Positions 35,919-47,160 of a DNA stretch of 64,000 bases are shown here, one piece after another; the stretch's first letter is position 1; the number at the start of each line of letters is the position of its first letter. A program made the position numbers and the translations under genes. The stretch covers positions 20,396,001 to 20,460,000 of the forward strand of contig CM060733.1 of the NCBI GenBank assembly GCA_030704615.1, given 5' to 3'. The notes beneath the pieces were generated by a model that was not told the DNA's origin, ran no database searches, and was given only the letters and a program-made list of their open reading frames with translations. Source of the DNA: Takakia lepidozioides. Taxonomy: Eukaryota; Streptophyta; Takakiopsida; Takakiales; Takakiaceae.

Positions 35919-38123
35919 GTGGCCCGTCTCCTTGGGGCCTCCAGATTGTTGGCTATGAGCAAACCCTCAGGTACTGGCATCCGCCCTATCGCAGTTGGAG
36001 AGGTTCTTTACCGGCTTGTCAGCCGCTCACTTTGTCTTCAGTTTCGAGATGCTTTCTCCGGACACCTCTTTCCGCACCAGTTCGGGGTCGCCACTCTAGG
36101 CGGTTGCGAGGCGGTGGTTCAGGGGATTCGTGCAGCTCTTGATCTTCATCCGGATTGGGTGGTTCTCCAGGTCGACGTCACCAACGCTTTCAACACTGTG
36201 TCACGAGCGGCTATCTTTCAGGTACTCCGTTCAGCCGGAAGAGATTTCCACCAGCTCATTCCGTTTGTTCGATTATTCTATGCATCCACCACTCCCCTAT
36301 ACTACAGTCATCATTCTCGCCTAGATGAGTGCTCCATCATTCAGTCCGAGGTTGGGACCCGCCAAGGCGACCCTTTAGGAGGACCTTTGTTTGCCATGGC
36401 TCCTATCCGCGCCCTCACGGCTTCTGCACAAGTTCACTCATCTTGTCTTTTTCCGTCGGTGGCAGACGACGCGCACATTGTAGGCCCTGCCTCACAAGTA
36501 CTTTTAGCTTACTATCATTTTGTCACCCAACTCTCTGCCGTGGGCCTTTCAGTGCAACCTCACAAATGTGCGGTGTGGTCTCCGTCCGGCCTCCTTGCAG
36601 ATTTTGTCCTCCCTGCTCACTTCATTGCTCCGCCCAATGACATCAGAATCCTGGGAGTCCCTTTTGGCACCACCCAGTTCACAACGTCCTTCTTGGAAGA
36701 TGCACTCCACTAGGATGCCACCCACGCCGATCTTCTTCCTAGGCTCGGAGATGTACAGGTAGCATATGGAATCTTGACCAAATGTTTCTTTCAGCGTCCC
36801 TCATATCTCTTACGCACTGTTCCACCCAGCCCAGATTTCCTACATCTTTTATCTGGGTTTGATACTACCATGATGACTATCTTCGGGAGATTGTTAGGAC
36901 CAGGAGCTCTGGAGGGTGCTCAGGGACTTTTGTCACGACAGCAAGCCACCTTGTCCGTCACTTCCGGTGGTGTGAGTCTTTTGTCCACTGTCACTACCAC
37001 CTCGTCAGCTTTCCTCGGCAGTTGGGCATTAGTGGCGCCGGGCCTCGCTTCATGATTTCTCTATGACCATTGTCCCATCCTTATGGACGCCGTTGCACAT
37101 GTCGACAGTGGCATTTTACCCTTCCAGCAGCATCTCCGCTCTGCACGAGATCTTCTTCCGGCACCGGCGCGAGCATGTCTACCACCATTTGAGCAGTTGG
37201 TTGCTCAAGGCCTCGACCATCTTCAGGAGTCCATTTCCGAGTGCGTGCACCGTCATTCCTTTTCCGGCATGCTCTCAAGTGCTTCTTCTGAGTTGCATCG
37301 AGCCCGACTTCTATCATGCACAAGACCCCGAGCAGGGGCATGGTTGACAGCATGACCCACTATCGCACATTTTCGCCTCTCATCCCCTATTTTCATTACT
37401 GCGCTCCGCCTTCGACTCGGTTTGCCTCATCTTTCGGCATTGGGCCTTCAGCGCTGCGTCTGTCTTCAGCCCATCGATGACCTTGCCATCCATCTCCTCC
37501 GCTGTCCATGTGGTGGTGAGCGCACTGCGTCTCATGATATGGTTCGCGATGCGGTGGCAGCTATTGCTCGGGAGGCAGGGTATCATGTACTGCGTGAGCA
37601 ACCACATCTACGACCCACATTCACGTCCCACACTACACGCCGCCGTGTTGACATCGTCCTATCTAGAGATGGTTTGCGTACCTTAGCAGATGTCGTTCTC
37701 GACAACCCCACTCGAGCGGATCTGCTATCTCGCGCAACTACCACATCAGGCATGGCAACCACTGTAGCAGCCCAGGCCAAGGAGCGCGACTACAGCGATC
37801 GTCACCCCACCGACACATTTCTTCCACTGGCAGTCGAAATATTTGGCTCATTGCACCGGCACTTCGACAATTTCCTTCGGACATGTGCACATCATGCAGC
37901 CAAGAGCGGATCCACTGGCATCCCACATGCCTCCGTCCTTGTCGCCTACTATCGACAACGTGTTTCAGTTCTTTACAGAAAGCACAAGCTATCTCTATTT
38001 TGCATCGGGCTGATGTGGCTAGCTCTGCGTCATCTCGTCTTCCGCCTCTGCCTGACACTTTGCCTATCTCCTTGCCTGATCTCCTCCAGGCTGTTGGCTG
38101 GGAGGGTTGCTCTGCTTGAGTAG
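35919..38123 (+). pseudogene. RLE retroelement RT and nuclease region, three in-frame stops
   Basis: A single reading frame runs 2.2 kb through RT, the Cys/His knuckle and the nuclease-like domain, interrupted only by TAG at 36711 and TGA at 37053 and 37353. All three can be explained by C-to-T changes of Gln or Arg codons, as expected from deamination of methylated DNA in a silenced element. RT box A has the first catalytic Asp. The FADD/YADD box reads VADD here, keeping both Asp residues. Confidence 0.85.
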
Positions 38124-38226
38124 TTTACTATAGCTTCTGTTTTTGTCATTGATTGAGTAGCTTATTATAGCTTTTGTTTTTTTCTCTAGCTGAGTAGCTT
38201 ACTATAGTTTTTTGTTTTCTTCTATT
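38116..38226 (+). repeat. Three 37-bp tandem repeats at RLE retroelement 3' end
   Basis: Units start at 38116, 38153 and 38190, each opening TGAGTAG and followed by T(T/A)(A/T)TATAG and a T-rich segment. The first unit contains the stop codon region of the retroelement ORF. The tract precedes the AATAAA at about 38299. Confidence 0.85.
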
Positions 38227-38690
38227 GTTTCTTGTTCCTCTCCCCCCACCTTTTTTGAACTTCACATTGTATGCACGTTCACCCATTGTACACGTTGTAA
38301 ATAAAGTCTTACAGGGTTTCACAAAAAGTCCCAAAAGGGGTCCTTTGGTATGGAACATATATTCCTTCAGGAGTGCAAGGAGTGTGCATGTGAGGGAGAG
38401 AGAGACAAACACAGAGAGGGAGAGTGTGGGTGAGAGGGAGACATGGTTGCTGTAACCAGCAAGAGATTTCGAAAGATGGGATTGTTTGGAGGCTTAAGAC
38501 TCACCGCGGAATGTTGGGTGGCAATGCAACTATGGAGTACCAGCTAGAAAAGGGAAGTCCAGTTCTGTATAGATACCGTGGTCTTTGTCACCCGGAGGGG
38601 GCCAGAGCTTGAGAGTAGCATGGTGCGGTGGAAGGAATTGAAAGAAATGTTGGCGAGCGGTGGTGTTGTGTGAAGGATAGGGGGAGGAGA

Positions 38691-41600
38691 ATGGCCACGG
38701 TGCGGCAGCGGTTCAGCTTGGCCCAGGACTACGGCGGTGAGCTAGGGCTTGGTACTGTCACGTTGCCCACCCCCTTGGGTCCTCCCCCATGGCGACGCAG
38801 TGTTGAGAATTTTCTGTGGCTGGCAGCTGCAGCGTTTGCGATTTACTATGGAGATTCACGCTCGCATCTTTTGGCTGTCTTGTTCTATGACCCTCGTATT
38901 CGCAGGTAAGAGCCATGCAATGTGTATTTTATGCCTGTTTCTTCTTTCATCGAGGGACAAGTTTGTTGGCTATGAAACCAAAGTATATTTTCCTGTCCCC
39001 AACCCGGAAAGGGAATTTGAAATCCTTCCTCACGGTTATTTTCATGCTGTATATTATTGCTGCTTTGAAGCCGAGGTGTAACGGTCTCCCTTAGAAATGG
39101 CCGTAGGCAGCTGGAGAAAACCCATTCAAATTTGACCATCCTCAACTCGACCGGAGTGAGCCTTCTCTTTTCCTCTGCCCTTGTCTTTGTGGCTAGCTTT
39201 GTTTAAGAGATAGAACTCGGGTTCCAGCATAATTTGGGCAAAAGACATTTGCAATCCGACACCGGTCCTGAAGAGCTACAATTTTCTGCTCCTAACCGTC
39301 ATGTTTTGCAAGAGGCTCCAATCGAACAGTCAGCCTATACTGCAAATACTAGTAGTGGACATGTCAATACGCAAGTGCCGCCTTGAGCCTCGATTTCCTT
39401 GACGGGAATGTCAACAGACTTTTTCTTTTCTTCTATACTTTCCTTAATTTCAGTCCAGTAAGGCTTTTTGCAGTGAACTCACATTGTTGATTTGGATTCT
39501 CGAGTTTTTTTTACCTGTTCTGAAACCAGAAGAAGAGTCAGGAAGAGACTTGATACCCCATTTTCTATCTATCGTTCATGAACTAATGAATATGCATGCC
39601 TCATCCTTTCATGTCTTACATGCTCACTTTCCATAAGAAAGAAGAGAACCAAATGCACAATCTGACAAACCCTTATATCTGTGCTGTGGTTGCAGGATAC
39701 CTTTCAACCTGGGATTAGCCTGTCTAGCTATTAATATGGGGATTTTCGTGTACTTAGCAGTCTGGCTCCGCCATGTTATCAAAACTGAGGAGAAGTGGGA
39801 GCTTATAGCGCCTGCTGCAATTCCTACTGCCAGCCTTCTTGGATTAGCAACCTTTTTTTTGTGAGTTTCTTTTTCATGGTTTGAAGCTTGTGAATTGTTT
39901 ATTTACATTCATTGTCATTCTTTGTGCAGTAGGAGCGAGGCCAAGAGAGAATGTACTCGTAAGATGTTGTTTGCAGTAGCCTTGTGGCCATTGACCCCAC
40001 ACTCAGTTTGAGCGGAACACAAAGGGACAGAAACTGCCTTTGTCAGGGGCTGACACCGGTAGTATGACTTACCTTGGAACAGACAATTGATCCGAGTTTA
40101 CCAGATATCCTCTAGAAATCTCTTTACACAAGCATCAATCTGCTGTGTGTGGTTTGCCCAATAACTAGGCCCCAAAACGGCCTGGGCTTTTGGCTCAGCC
40201 TCGAGACTTTCAAAGTTGGTAAACAGAGGTACAGGCACAATTCCCTTGATGGATTTGAAGAGGAGGTCTCTCTGGTGAGAGTACCCAGGAGAATGAATCA
40301 GAAAGTGAATATTGACTTCAAGTTGCCCACACAGCGGGCATTTGCAATCCCCCTTGCCTCTCTGCTTCTGTTTGCTGTTCAAAGTAGGCTTTCCGCCCTG
40401 AGTTTAAATTTCAGTCTAGTGCCGAGGGTGGGTAAACCCTTGAGGTCATCCATGATGGCCTCTCCCATGGACATGTCACCCAAAGCATGTCTCCCATGTC
40501 CCATGTCACCAACGAAAGGGGATCATTTCAGTCCTCCAGATAAGGTTAAATAGAAGTACAAGGGCCTCTATCATGGAGTCGCCACCGTGCTTGATAAGCT
40601 CGTTGACCATGCCATCTGGTCCACCAGCTTTAGATCTGTTTAAATGCTCAATTCCTTCCACAATCTCAGAAGAACTAATGGGAGCGTTGTAACCCTTTGA
40701 GATGTACTCCAGTTCATCAGGACTGTCTCGAATCATAGGAACAGTTTTTTCAACTGTGTCCTTCCATACTTCAGAAGACCCTTCACTGTTAGACCTAGAA
40801 TTTATGCCAAGGATACTGTAGTGGGTTCCAAACGTTTTGACAATGTCAACCGTTGAAGTCCTCAGCGCGTGTACTTGCTGACAATTTTTCGGCCTGTATA
40901 GACTTTGAAGGGCCAACCAGGATCTCTTGTCATCACCACTTTCACTGTATAACTTGTCCCAGTATAATTCTTCTGAGACCTTACAAGCTGATTGATGTCT
41001 TTGTGGATCTGGTAGTACCTAGCCCACAATTCTTTGTTGGCTTACAAATTGCAGCACTCTTTATAGAGAACTCGTCTCTCGGCTATCCTGAGTTTGATCT
41101 CATTGGTCCACCAATTAACAGCTCTACCGCAAACAATTAGTTTCCTCCCATGATCTTGTCAGCCAGAGGAGACAAAACTCTCCCCAGAATCCGCTGCTCT
41201 TTCGACTTCATTTCTTGCATTGCCAGAGCGAGTGGACAAATCTCCTCACTCGGCAACCTATGAAGGATCGCAACAGTGTTGGGGTGGTGAAGTTTACCTG
41301 GATACTGAGCTCTTGTCTATGAAGTGTTTGTCATTGACAAAGTTATAGTAAGAGCACAGTTGACAAGGATGCCACCGATTGCTATGATTTTGACAGTGGA
41401 CACAATTAAGAGAAGAAATTGGGGGAAAGGAGGTCTAGTTGCAGGTTGGAGTTCTTGATTTTCAGAGTTCAAACATAGCCCTAAACTACCCGGCAACCTA
41501 TGAAGGATCGCAACAGTGTTGGGGTGGTGAAGTTTGGGGAGATGGACCGCGATTGTGTGCTTGGGCATGGAGCTGCAGCCACCCTGCAAGAACGCTACTT

Positions 41601-43980
41601 TCTTGTTTCTGATCCATACAAATGTTCAATTTGTTCAATTGGTGTTGGGAAAACACTTTTTGATCTCAGTCCAAACCAGGAAGTGGTCATAGGTACCAAT
41701 ATAAGTTCTGTCGATCAACACATTGGCACTCTGGGGAAACAAATTCTTGTCCACTATCATATAGTCCACAATGGACCATTCCCCAGTTTGGGCTTTCCCA
41801 TGGATCCACTGCACTTGGTCTCCTTTTGACCTATTATTCAATGTCAAAATCTGAAGTTCTTCCAGATAGTTTATTAACAATCTTCCATTAGAATTCAGCT
41901 CATCCTCACCAGAAAGCCCAATGGTATCATCCTGATGAAGACCTTTGCCCACCCGGGCATGGAAGTCACCCAATTAGACCACCGGACCTTTAGCGACAGT
42001 CCAGCTTTACGTCTTCGAAGGCTTTGTCTGTGTCAGCAATAAGGGTCCCCTCTGTGGGCATGTAAACACAACCCACAAATAGGTCCTTCGTACTCAAGCC
42101 ACCCTTCAAATTCAATTTCAGCCAGATACTGTGCTCGTACCGCAGACCCTGGTTGATAATATCACAAGTGTCACACAAGAAATCACGGATAAAGAAGCCA
42201 ACACCTTTTTGACCACGCTTGGCAGAGGCTGCCTCAAGTGCACACATCTTACCAAACCATTTATACCCTTTGACATCTCCAACTAGTTTGTCCAAGGTTT
42301 CCCATGTCTCTTGCCCTGCGCAGATATGAATACCATTTGCCTGGAGAGCTTGTCCCACTTCAAATTGTTTCCTTTGGTTAGTCAGCCCTGAGAAGTTGGA
42401 AGTGTCCAGCCGCAAGCCAGCCCTTTGCATATGGATTGTTTGCCGTCTAGGTAGCCTATGGTTGCTCCTGGACGGCCAACCGTTCTGCAAAGGGGGGACA
42501 ATTACCCCGTATGTAGATTTTGCTCATCTTGTGTAAACTTTAAGGATTGGCAATCCATTCAGAGTACCATATCCTTCAGTCACATGACGCTCAGGCTCAG
42601 CACACTTAGGACCAGCTTGTCTGTCTGGCTGCTTGGTATCTAACCTCATCCAGGGCATCAAACTGGTCAGAAACTTAAGTTGAAGTCCCCACCCTTGGTT
42701 GTCTTCCTAGAGCGCCTCATTGTCACCAATGTCTAAGACCGCTCTCCAACCCGTCAAGGGACGAACGTCTTTGAGCTTGATTTGATGTGAGACTCTATTT
42801 GTAGCATTTTTAGACATTGCAACCTTCAAAGTACCTCTGTTATCAAGTCTCAAGATGGAGTCAGTAGCCACATAATCCAAGCCTAGGCTGGAGCAGATAG
42901 TTTTAAAGGACACAGTCCATCCTGGGATTCACCCCAAAAACTACACATGAAGCCCTAGATTTGGCAAGTAACCAATTCCCAGGAATCACCCTGGGAGTGT
43001 TGTTATCGACACGGTATGATGTAATGATTGATTTTGCAGGCTATAAGTTTAAGCACAAGGACCAACCCTAGCCCAAGTGCCGAGCATGCTAGACAGAGCA
43101 TACAACTGCCCATATTGGGCGGAAGGGCTGCCCCCAAGCGGTAGGGGTCCGCTTGTTACCATTCAGAGATCACACTCCAGGGAGCTGTAGGGAATGGCCC
43201 GTGTAGACATATTCTAAAGAGGTAGAGGCCCCAAACTCTCCAGCTAAATCCAGTGCTTTACCTTACTTGAAGCAGATTGTTTCAGGTAAAACAAACAAAG
43301 ATACGAGGTCACAAGGCCGGCGTTTTGTCACAGACATTTATCTACATTATCAAGTCCACCCAATGGTAATAGGCTTCCTAGAGGAGAGGGAGAAGGAGGC
43401 AAAGAGAGAGATAGGGGGGGAGGGGGGAGAAAGGAGGGAGGCACAAGAAAGAGGGCAATGTGGGGAACAGACAGACAGAAGTTGTGGTAATTGGGGTGGA
43501 CATACATTGCTGGTGATATCAAGTCTGAAATGTGCATCACTGGCACTCTGAATTCATGTTTCTGTGACTGACTTGTTTGACAGATTCTCGGTTGCCTTAT
43601 GGCCAATATGGGGGTTTCTGACACTACCACTTCTGGTCAGTTCTTTCATTCTTTGGATTAGTTTCTGCGCTTTTACTTCTAAGATGTTTATGAGGCTTAT
43701 GCTTCTCTCAGAGACTACTGATTCCCTTTGCTGAGATTTTATGATTATATAAAATTCCAGTTTCTGCTACATGTAAATTTAATCGCATACAAAATCCTTA
43801 CATAGAATGTGTAGGAGAGTTAAAGGTAGAGCAAAGCTAGTAGTGCTAGTTTGATCTGACTCAAGGTGTACCTGTCTGTGAGCTGGCCAGCAGTTCACTC
43901 TATTCATGGCATTTGTTGTCATCTCTCCCTATCTTCCTCCTTATGCAAAGGACGATGGGGAATCACTGCGCTCAGATTGA
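38691..43980 (+). CDS. TMEM128-like four-helix membrane protein
   Basis: Four exons: 38691-38905, 39696-39860, 43584-43635, 43894-43980. Phases match at every junction and the product is 172 residues, the size expected for this small family. Hydrophobic segments at about 41-54, 74-95, 110-135 and 140-160 give four membrane helices. Family signatures are the APAAIPTASLLGLATFF segment and ALWPIWGFLTLPLLFTLFM near the C-terminus. TMEM128 proteins are membrane proteins of poorly known role, probably in the endomembrane system. The second intron (3.7 kb) holds a LINE insertion that leaves both splice sites intact, so the gene should still work. The start is the first ATG in good context before a short soluble N-terminus. 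Confidence 0.85.
41251..41535 (+). repeat. 45-bp perfect direct repeat flanking 195 bp
   Basis: Identical 45-bp blocks at 41251-41295 and 41491-41535, starting CGGCAACCTATGAAGG, with 195 bp between them inside the LINE. Confidence 0.9.
41635..42490 (-). pseudogene. LINE endonuclease (APE/EEP fold) fragment
   Basis: Two adjoining minus-strand frames carry the nuclease that would nick the target: QETWE (acidic metal ligand), GVGFFIRDF, SIWLKLNLK, LFVGCVYMPTEG, then GDFHARVGKG with the Asp-His-Ala variant of the usual GDFNA motif. They end with DYMIV and TYDHFLV, the last holding the catalytic Asp-His pair. The frames meet at a break near 41980. Confidence 0.85.
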
Positions 43981-46900
43981 GGAGTTTCGTAGAGGAGCAG
44001 ATCTATGCTGCAACTGTTTTTGGACCACCATTACTACCATAACAAGAATTTGCATGCAAGGGGCTCAAGCCCATATGATCTGCTTGGGAGACAAGAAGGC
44101 AAGGTCTACATGTGCACCAGAGTGGCTAAAAGAAAGCATCTGAACAGGTGGGCAAAACAGAAAACCCTTTTATGCCAAGAAACATGAAACACATGTTCTT
44201 TAGCAGCATAATATACTCGAACTTTGAAACTCATTGAAGTGGAGGATTAGTATTCTTTGATGACCGAGAGGGTTTGATGTCCTATTTCTGACAACTCCTT
44301 GTCCAATTCCTTGTTTTGACAACTCCAGGTGTGTTTTAGATTGTAGCCCTTTTGTCTTTCAAAGAACCCACCCCTAAACAACTTTCAGCACAGGTGCTTT
44401 CTAATGGGGACCTAGCCAGCATGCTTTAATATTTCCTACGAGCACTGAAGGGAAATGTATTTCGGGCTGGATCAAAATCCATCTTCACGTCACCTTGTTG
44501 CCAGAAAGGTTAAATTTAGGATAGATGTGAAATTTGTATGAATGATCTTGAGACTGAATGAGTTCTTCCTTGACTAGTGCTTGTTTGCAATATTGTCGCA
44601 CTCAACAACTGCTTCCCTCTGACACTGAATTGTGAAGTTTAGGATCAACCTGTATAGAACCGCATAGCAACCTGTATTTATCAATGTAACTTTATTTCAA
44701 ACTTGCATAGTCACAAGAAAGACACCGCCAACTAATTACCAGTCCATAAGAGAGCCTCAAAAAACGAGGTCAGAATGTCAGAACGTCAGCACTTCAGTAG
44801 ACATACACATCCACACAGCGTTTTTTTGGCTGGCGAATTTTCGCGAAGTTTCGACCTCAGAAAAGCAAAAAGGAATATTTTGTCAAAAATTCCCTGTTTT
44901 TCCATGGATGAAATCGCCAAATTTCTCCAAATGAAAAATAAATTATGGATGAATTCTCCAAATATGGATGATATAAATACGGAAATGGATGATTCTGTCC
45001 TAATTTCAATGGATGAACAGAATGTATGGCTATTTTTCGCCAAACTCTGTAGCCACTCGCGCTTGTTTTCAAATTCCAGAAAAAAAACACTGGTTCCTAA
45101 TTTCCTAACTTCCCGGATTATTGTCAGATGGCTTGCTTCAACTTTCTTACTGCCACTACATATTGATGGCTGCACAAAGTCAGGCTTTTTAGCTTGTAAT
45201 CAATCACCATTTCCAGTGACACCCAATTTTGCTTGACAAGATTTTGATCAAAGGTTATAATCTTGGAGTGCCACTGTGGACCTGTTGTGTTTGTTTTTGC
45301 GTTGGGTGCCCATAGTGAGTAGGTCGGTATCCAATCCGTCTCTGGGGTACTGTTTTCAGGGGGTTCCGCCCTCCCTCCCTTCCACCCTCCCGTTGGCCAA
45401 ACCAGGATGGATTCTTTTTCAGTATGAAGTCCGATGTCCTCTCCCCCTAAATAGAAGTATGTAGTGAACTGCGGTGCAGAAACAGGGTTGGTAGGTATTT
45501 AAGTGCCATGCACAGTATCAGAGGTTTCCAGTACTGCAGGGAGGTGAGTAATGAGTTGGGCAGCTCATGTATGACCCCTGCCTTCAATGCCTTCAATGCT
45601 TGCATGTTGCCTAGGCGAAGGTACAAACGAAAAAGAGGGAAAGGAAGGAAAATAGCGGAGAAATGGGATGAGACTCACCGAAAGATGCGAGAGAAGTCGC
45701 ATTGTCAGGACACTTATCGATGCACAACCCTTTTTCAGCTATAGAAACATAATGCTCACCAGTGCCAGCAATAATCCGATTCAGCTCCACATCGAATCCT
45801 ACTATTGCACGGAAAACAACTATCTAAAGTAAACACTTCTATTCATGATGGTGGTGGTGAGCTCTAATAATTTAGATTGCACCGAAAGTGTCACGGATCA
45901 ACATCTTGCATCTTTGATACACTTATATCTGCTTGTCATTCTGGATTTTCCTTAGATGTTGGGGGGTAGAGTATCGCACCCAACTAACTGATTTCTCCAC
46001 ATGATCGTACTCTCCTCACAACACGAACTTATCAGGGGTTGGGGGCCTCGAAATTCTGCTATCTTGTTCTGTGTCGTATGGTTTCGTGGCCAATCGGTCT
46101 GGGGATTTATGTTTGCCTCCATTGATGGCTTATGGGGGTTAAATTTTTCCCTCATCTGTGGCCTAAATTGTGAGCTGTTGTTCCCTTTTCGAAATGAATT
46201 TCATAAAATCTAATGGGTCCAGTATGGAAGTTAGGCCCAGTTGGTACTAGGTGTGGGGCTATTTCCTCAGCTCTCACAGTTTGGCATTCACGGTCTAGGC
46301 ATAGTCTCTGTTAGTTTCGAGGTATCATCAATCTCTGCAATCCAGAAACGAAACCACGTGAATCTTTGGACCCAGCAACATTTTGGAGCACACTAGCAGG
46401 TGCGTTACGTCCTTGAGACATCTGGAACAGCTTGCGTGCCCTCAGCTCTGAACAAATCCGAAAGGCTTCACACTTAAGAGGGTGAGATCACAGGAAAAGC
46501 TCAACCCCCAACGATATCTCAATATTGACACTTCCATCTCTTACACGCCAGATTCTAATTCGCAAAGTCGATTGCAAGCAGGAGAGAGAACCAGAGCAAT
46601 ACTGCCCAGAATAACAAACAACTACGCAAAGTACTACAAATAGAGAGAGAGAGAGGGATCAGAGGACACAATGAGGCAACAAGAAGGTACATATGAGAAG
46701 GAGCTGTGACATTGGGTGGCAGCCCCAAGAGTTCCAGCGACTCAATGACTTCGAGGTCCAGGTGTAGCAAATCTCTTCATCATCTAGAGATAGTCCTTTC
46801 ACATTAGCTCAATTCCTGGCTCCCAAGCAGAGGGATTCAAACGATTACTGCAAAATAATTGAATATATACTGGTATGTTATAAAACAATCAAAGTTGGCA

Positions 46901-47160
46901 TTGGCATTCTTTGAGTTGGATGAGCTGACCAGTGTTAACTAGAACTTAAGTTCTGCAGGCTATCGAGGAGCTCTTAGTGGTCTGACCAAATGTAGATCTG
47001 ATCACACATCCACAACAGCTACCAATGCCAGGTTCTTTCCTCCAAATCGACTTGGAGAATAGATATCGAGCTACCTTTCAAGCAATTGCTCTTGAACACG
47101 ACTTCCTCCGAGTGGTTGCGATGGTAACTATGTATAGGGGCTAACAGGCTCAGGCCCGTG
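43981..47160. other. Intergenic, no gene recognised
   Basis: Contains a 153-codon plus ORF and an equally long minus ORF over the same AT-rich, low-complexity stretch (44775-45236), neither with a domain. ATGGATGA recurs five times at irregular spacing in 44,900-45,020. An AG-rich run lies at about 46,640-46,652. Confidence 0.4.

Larger units (their letters stand above)
34306..38310 (+). mobile_element. RLE-type non-LTR retrotransposon (R2/NeSL-like layout), decayed
   Basis: Order on the plus strand: Pro/Ser-rich N-terminal region; a C2H2 finger (CPACGRLFARIRGLAGHQRTC, about 35050-35115); RT palm motifs (QVDVTNAFNTVS, GTRQGDPLGG, VADDAHIVGP); a Cys/His knuckle (CVC...IHLLRC, about 37455-37505); and a restriction-like nuclease pattern (RRVDIVL, then LADVVL and KERDY, about 37640-37800). 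This is the layout of single-ORF RLE elements, not of the APE-type LINEs at 39951 and 62857. The frame is broken by a TGA at 35357, a stop and frame change between 35741 and 35919, and stops at 36711, 37053 and 37353. A polyA signal AATAAA lies at about 38299. The exact 5' end is uncertain. Confidence 0.82.
39951..43220 (-). mobile_element. APE-type LINE copy, internally deleted and rearranged, within an intron
   Basis: Minus-strand non-LTR element. From its 5' side: ORF1-like fragment (42913-42707), endonuclease/exonuclease/phosphatase domain (42490-41990 and 41973-41635, with IHICAGQETWE, GDFHARVG, SIVDYMIV and a YDHFLV close), start of RT (40916-40506, SKAGGPDGMVNELIKHGG) and C-terminal CCHC region (40382-40098). 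The catalytic palm of RT is missing: the RT start joins the C-terminal part at about 40440-40505. A 45-bp direct repeat lies at 41251-41295 and 41491-41535. The 3' terminus at 39951 matches the copies at 18268 and 62857. Confidence 0.85.

Noticed and set aside
44775-45236. Long ORFs on both strands of the same AT-rich segment
   Set aside because: Equal openness on both strands and biased composition indicate low-complexity DNA, not a gene.
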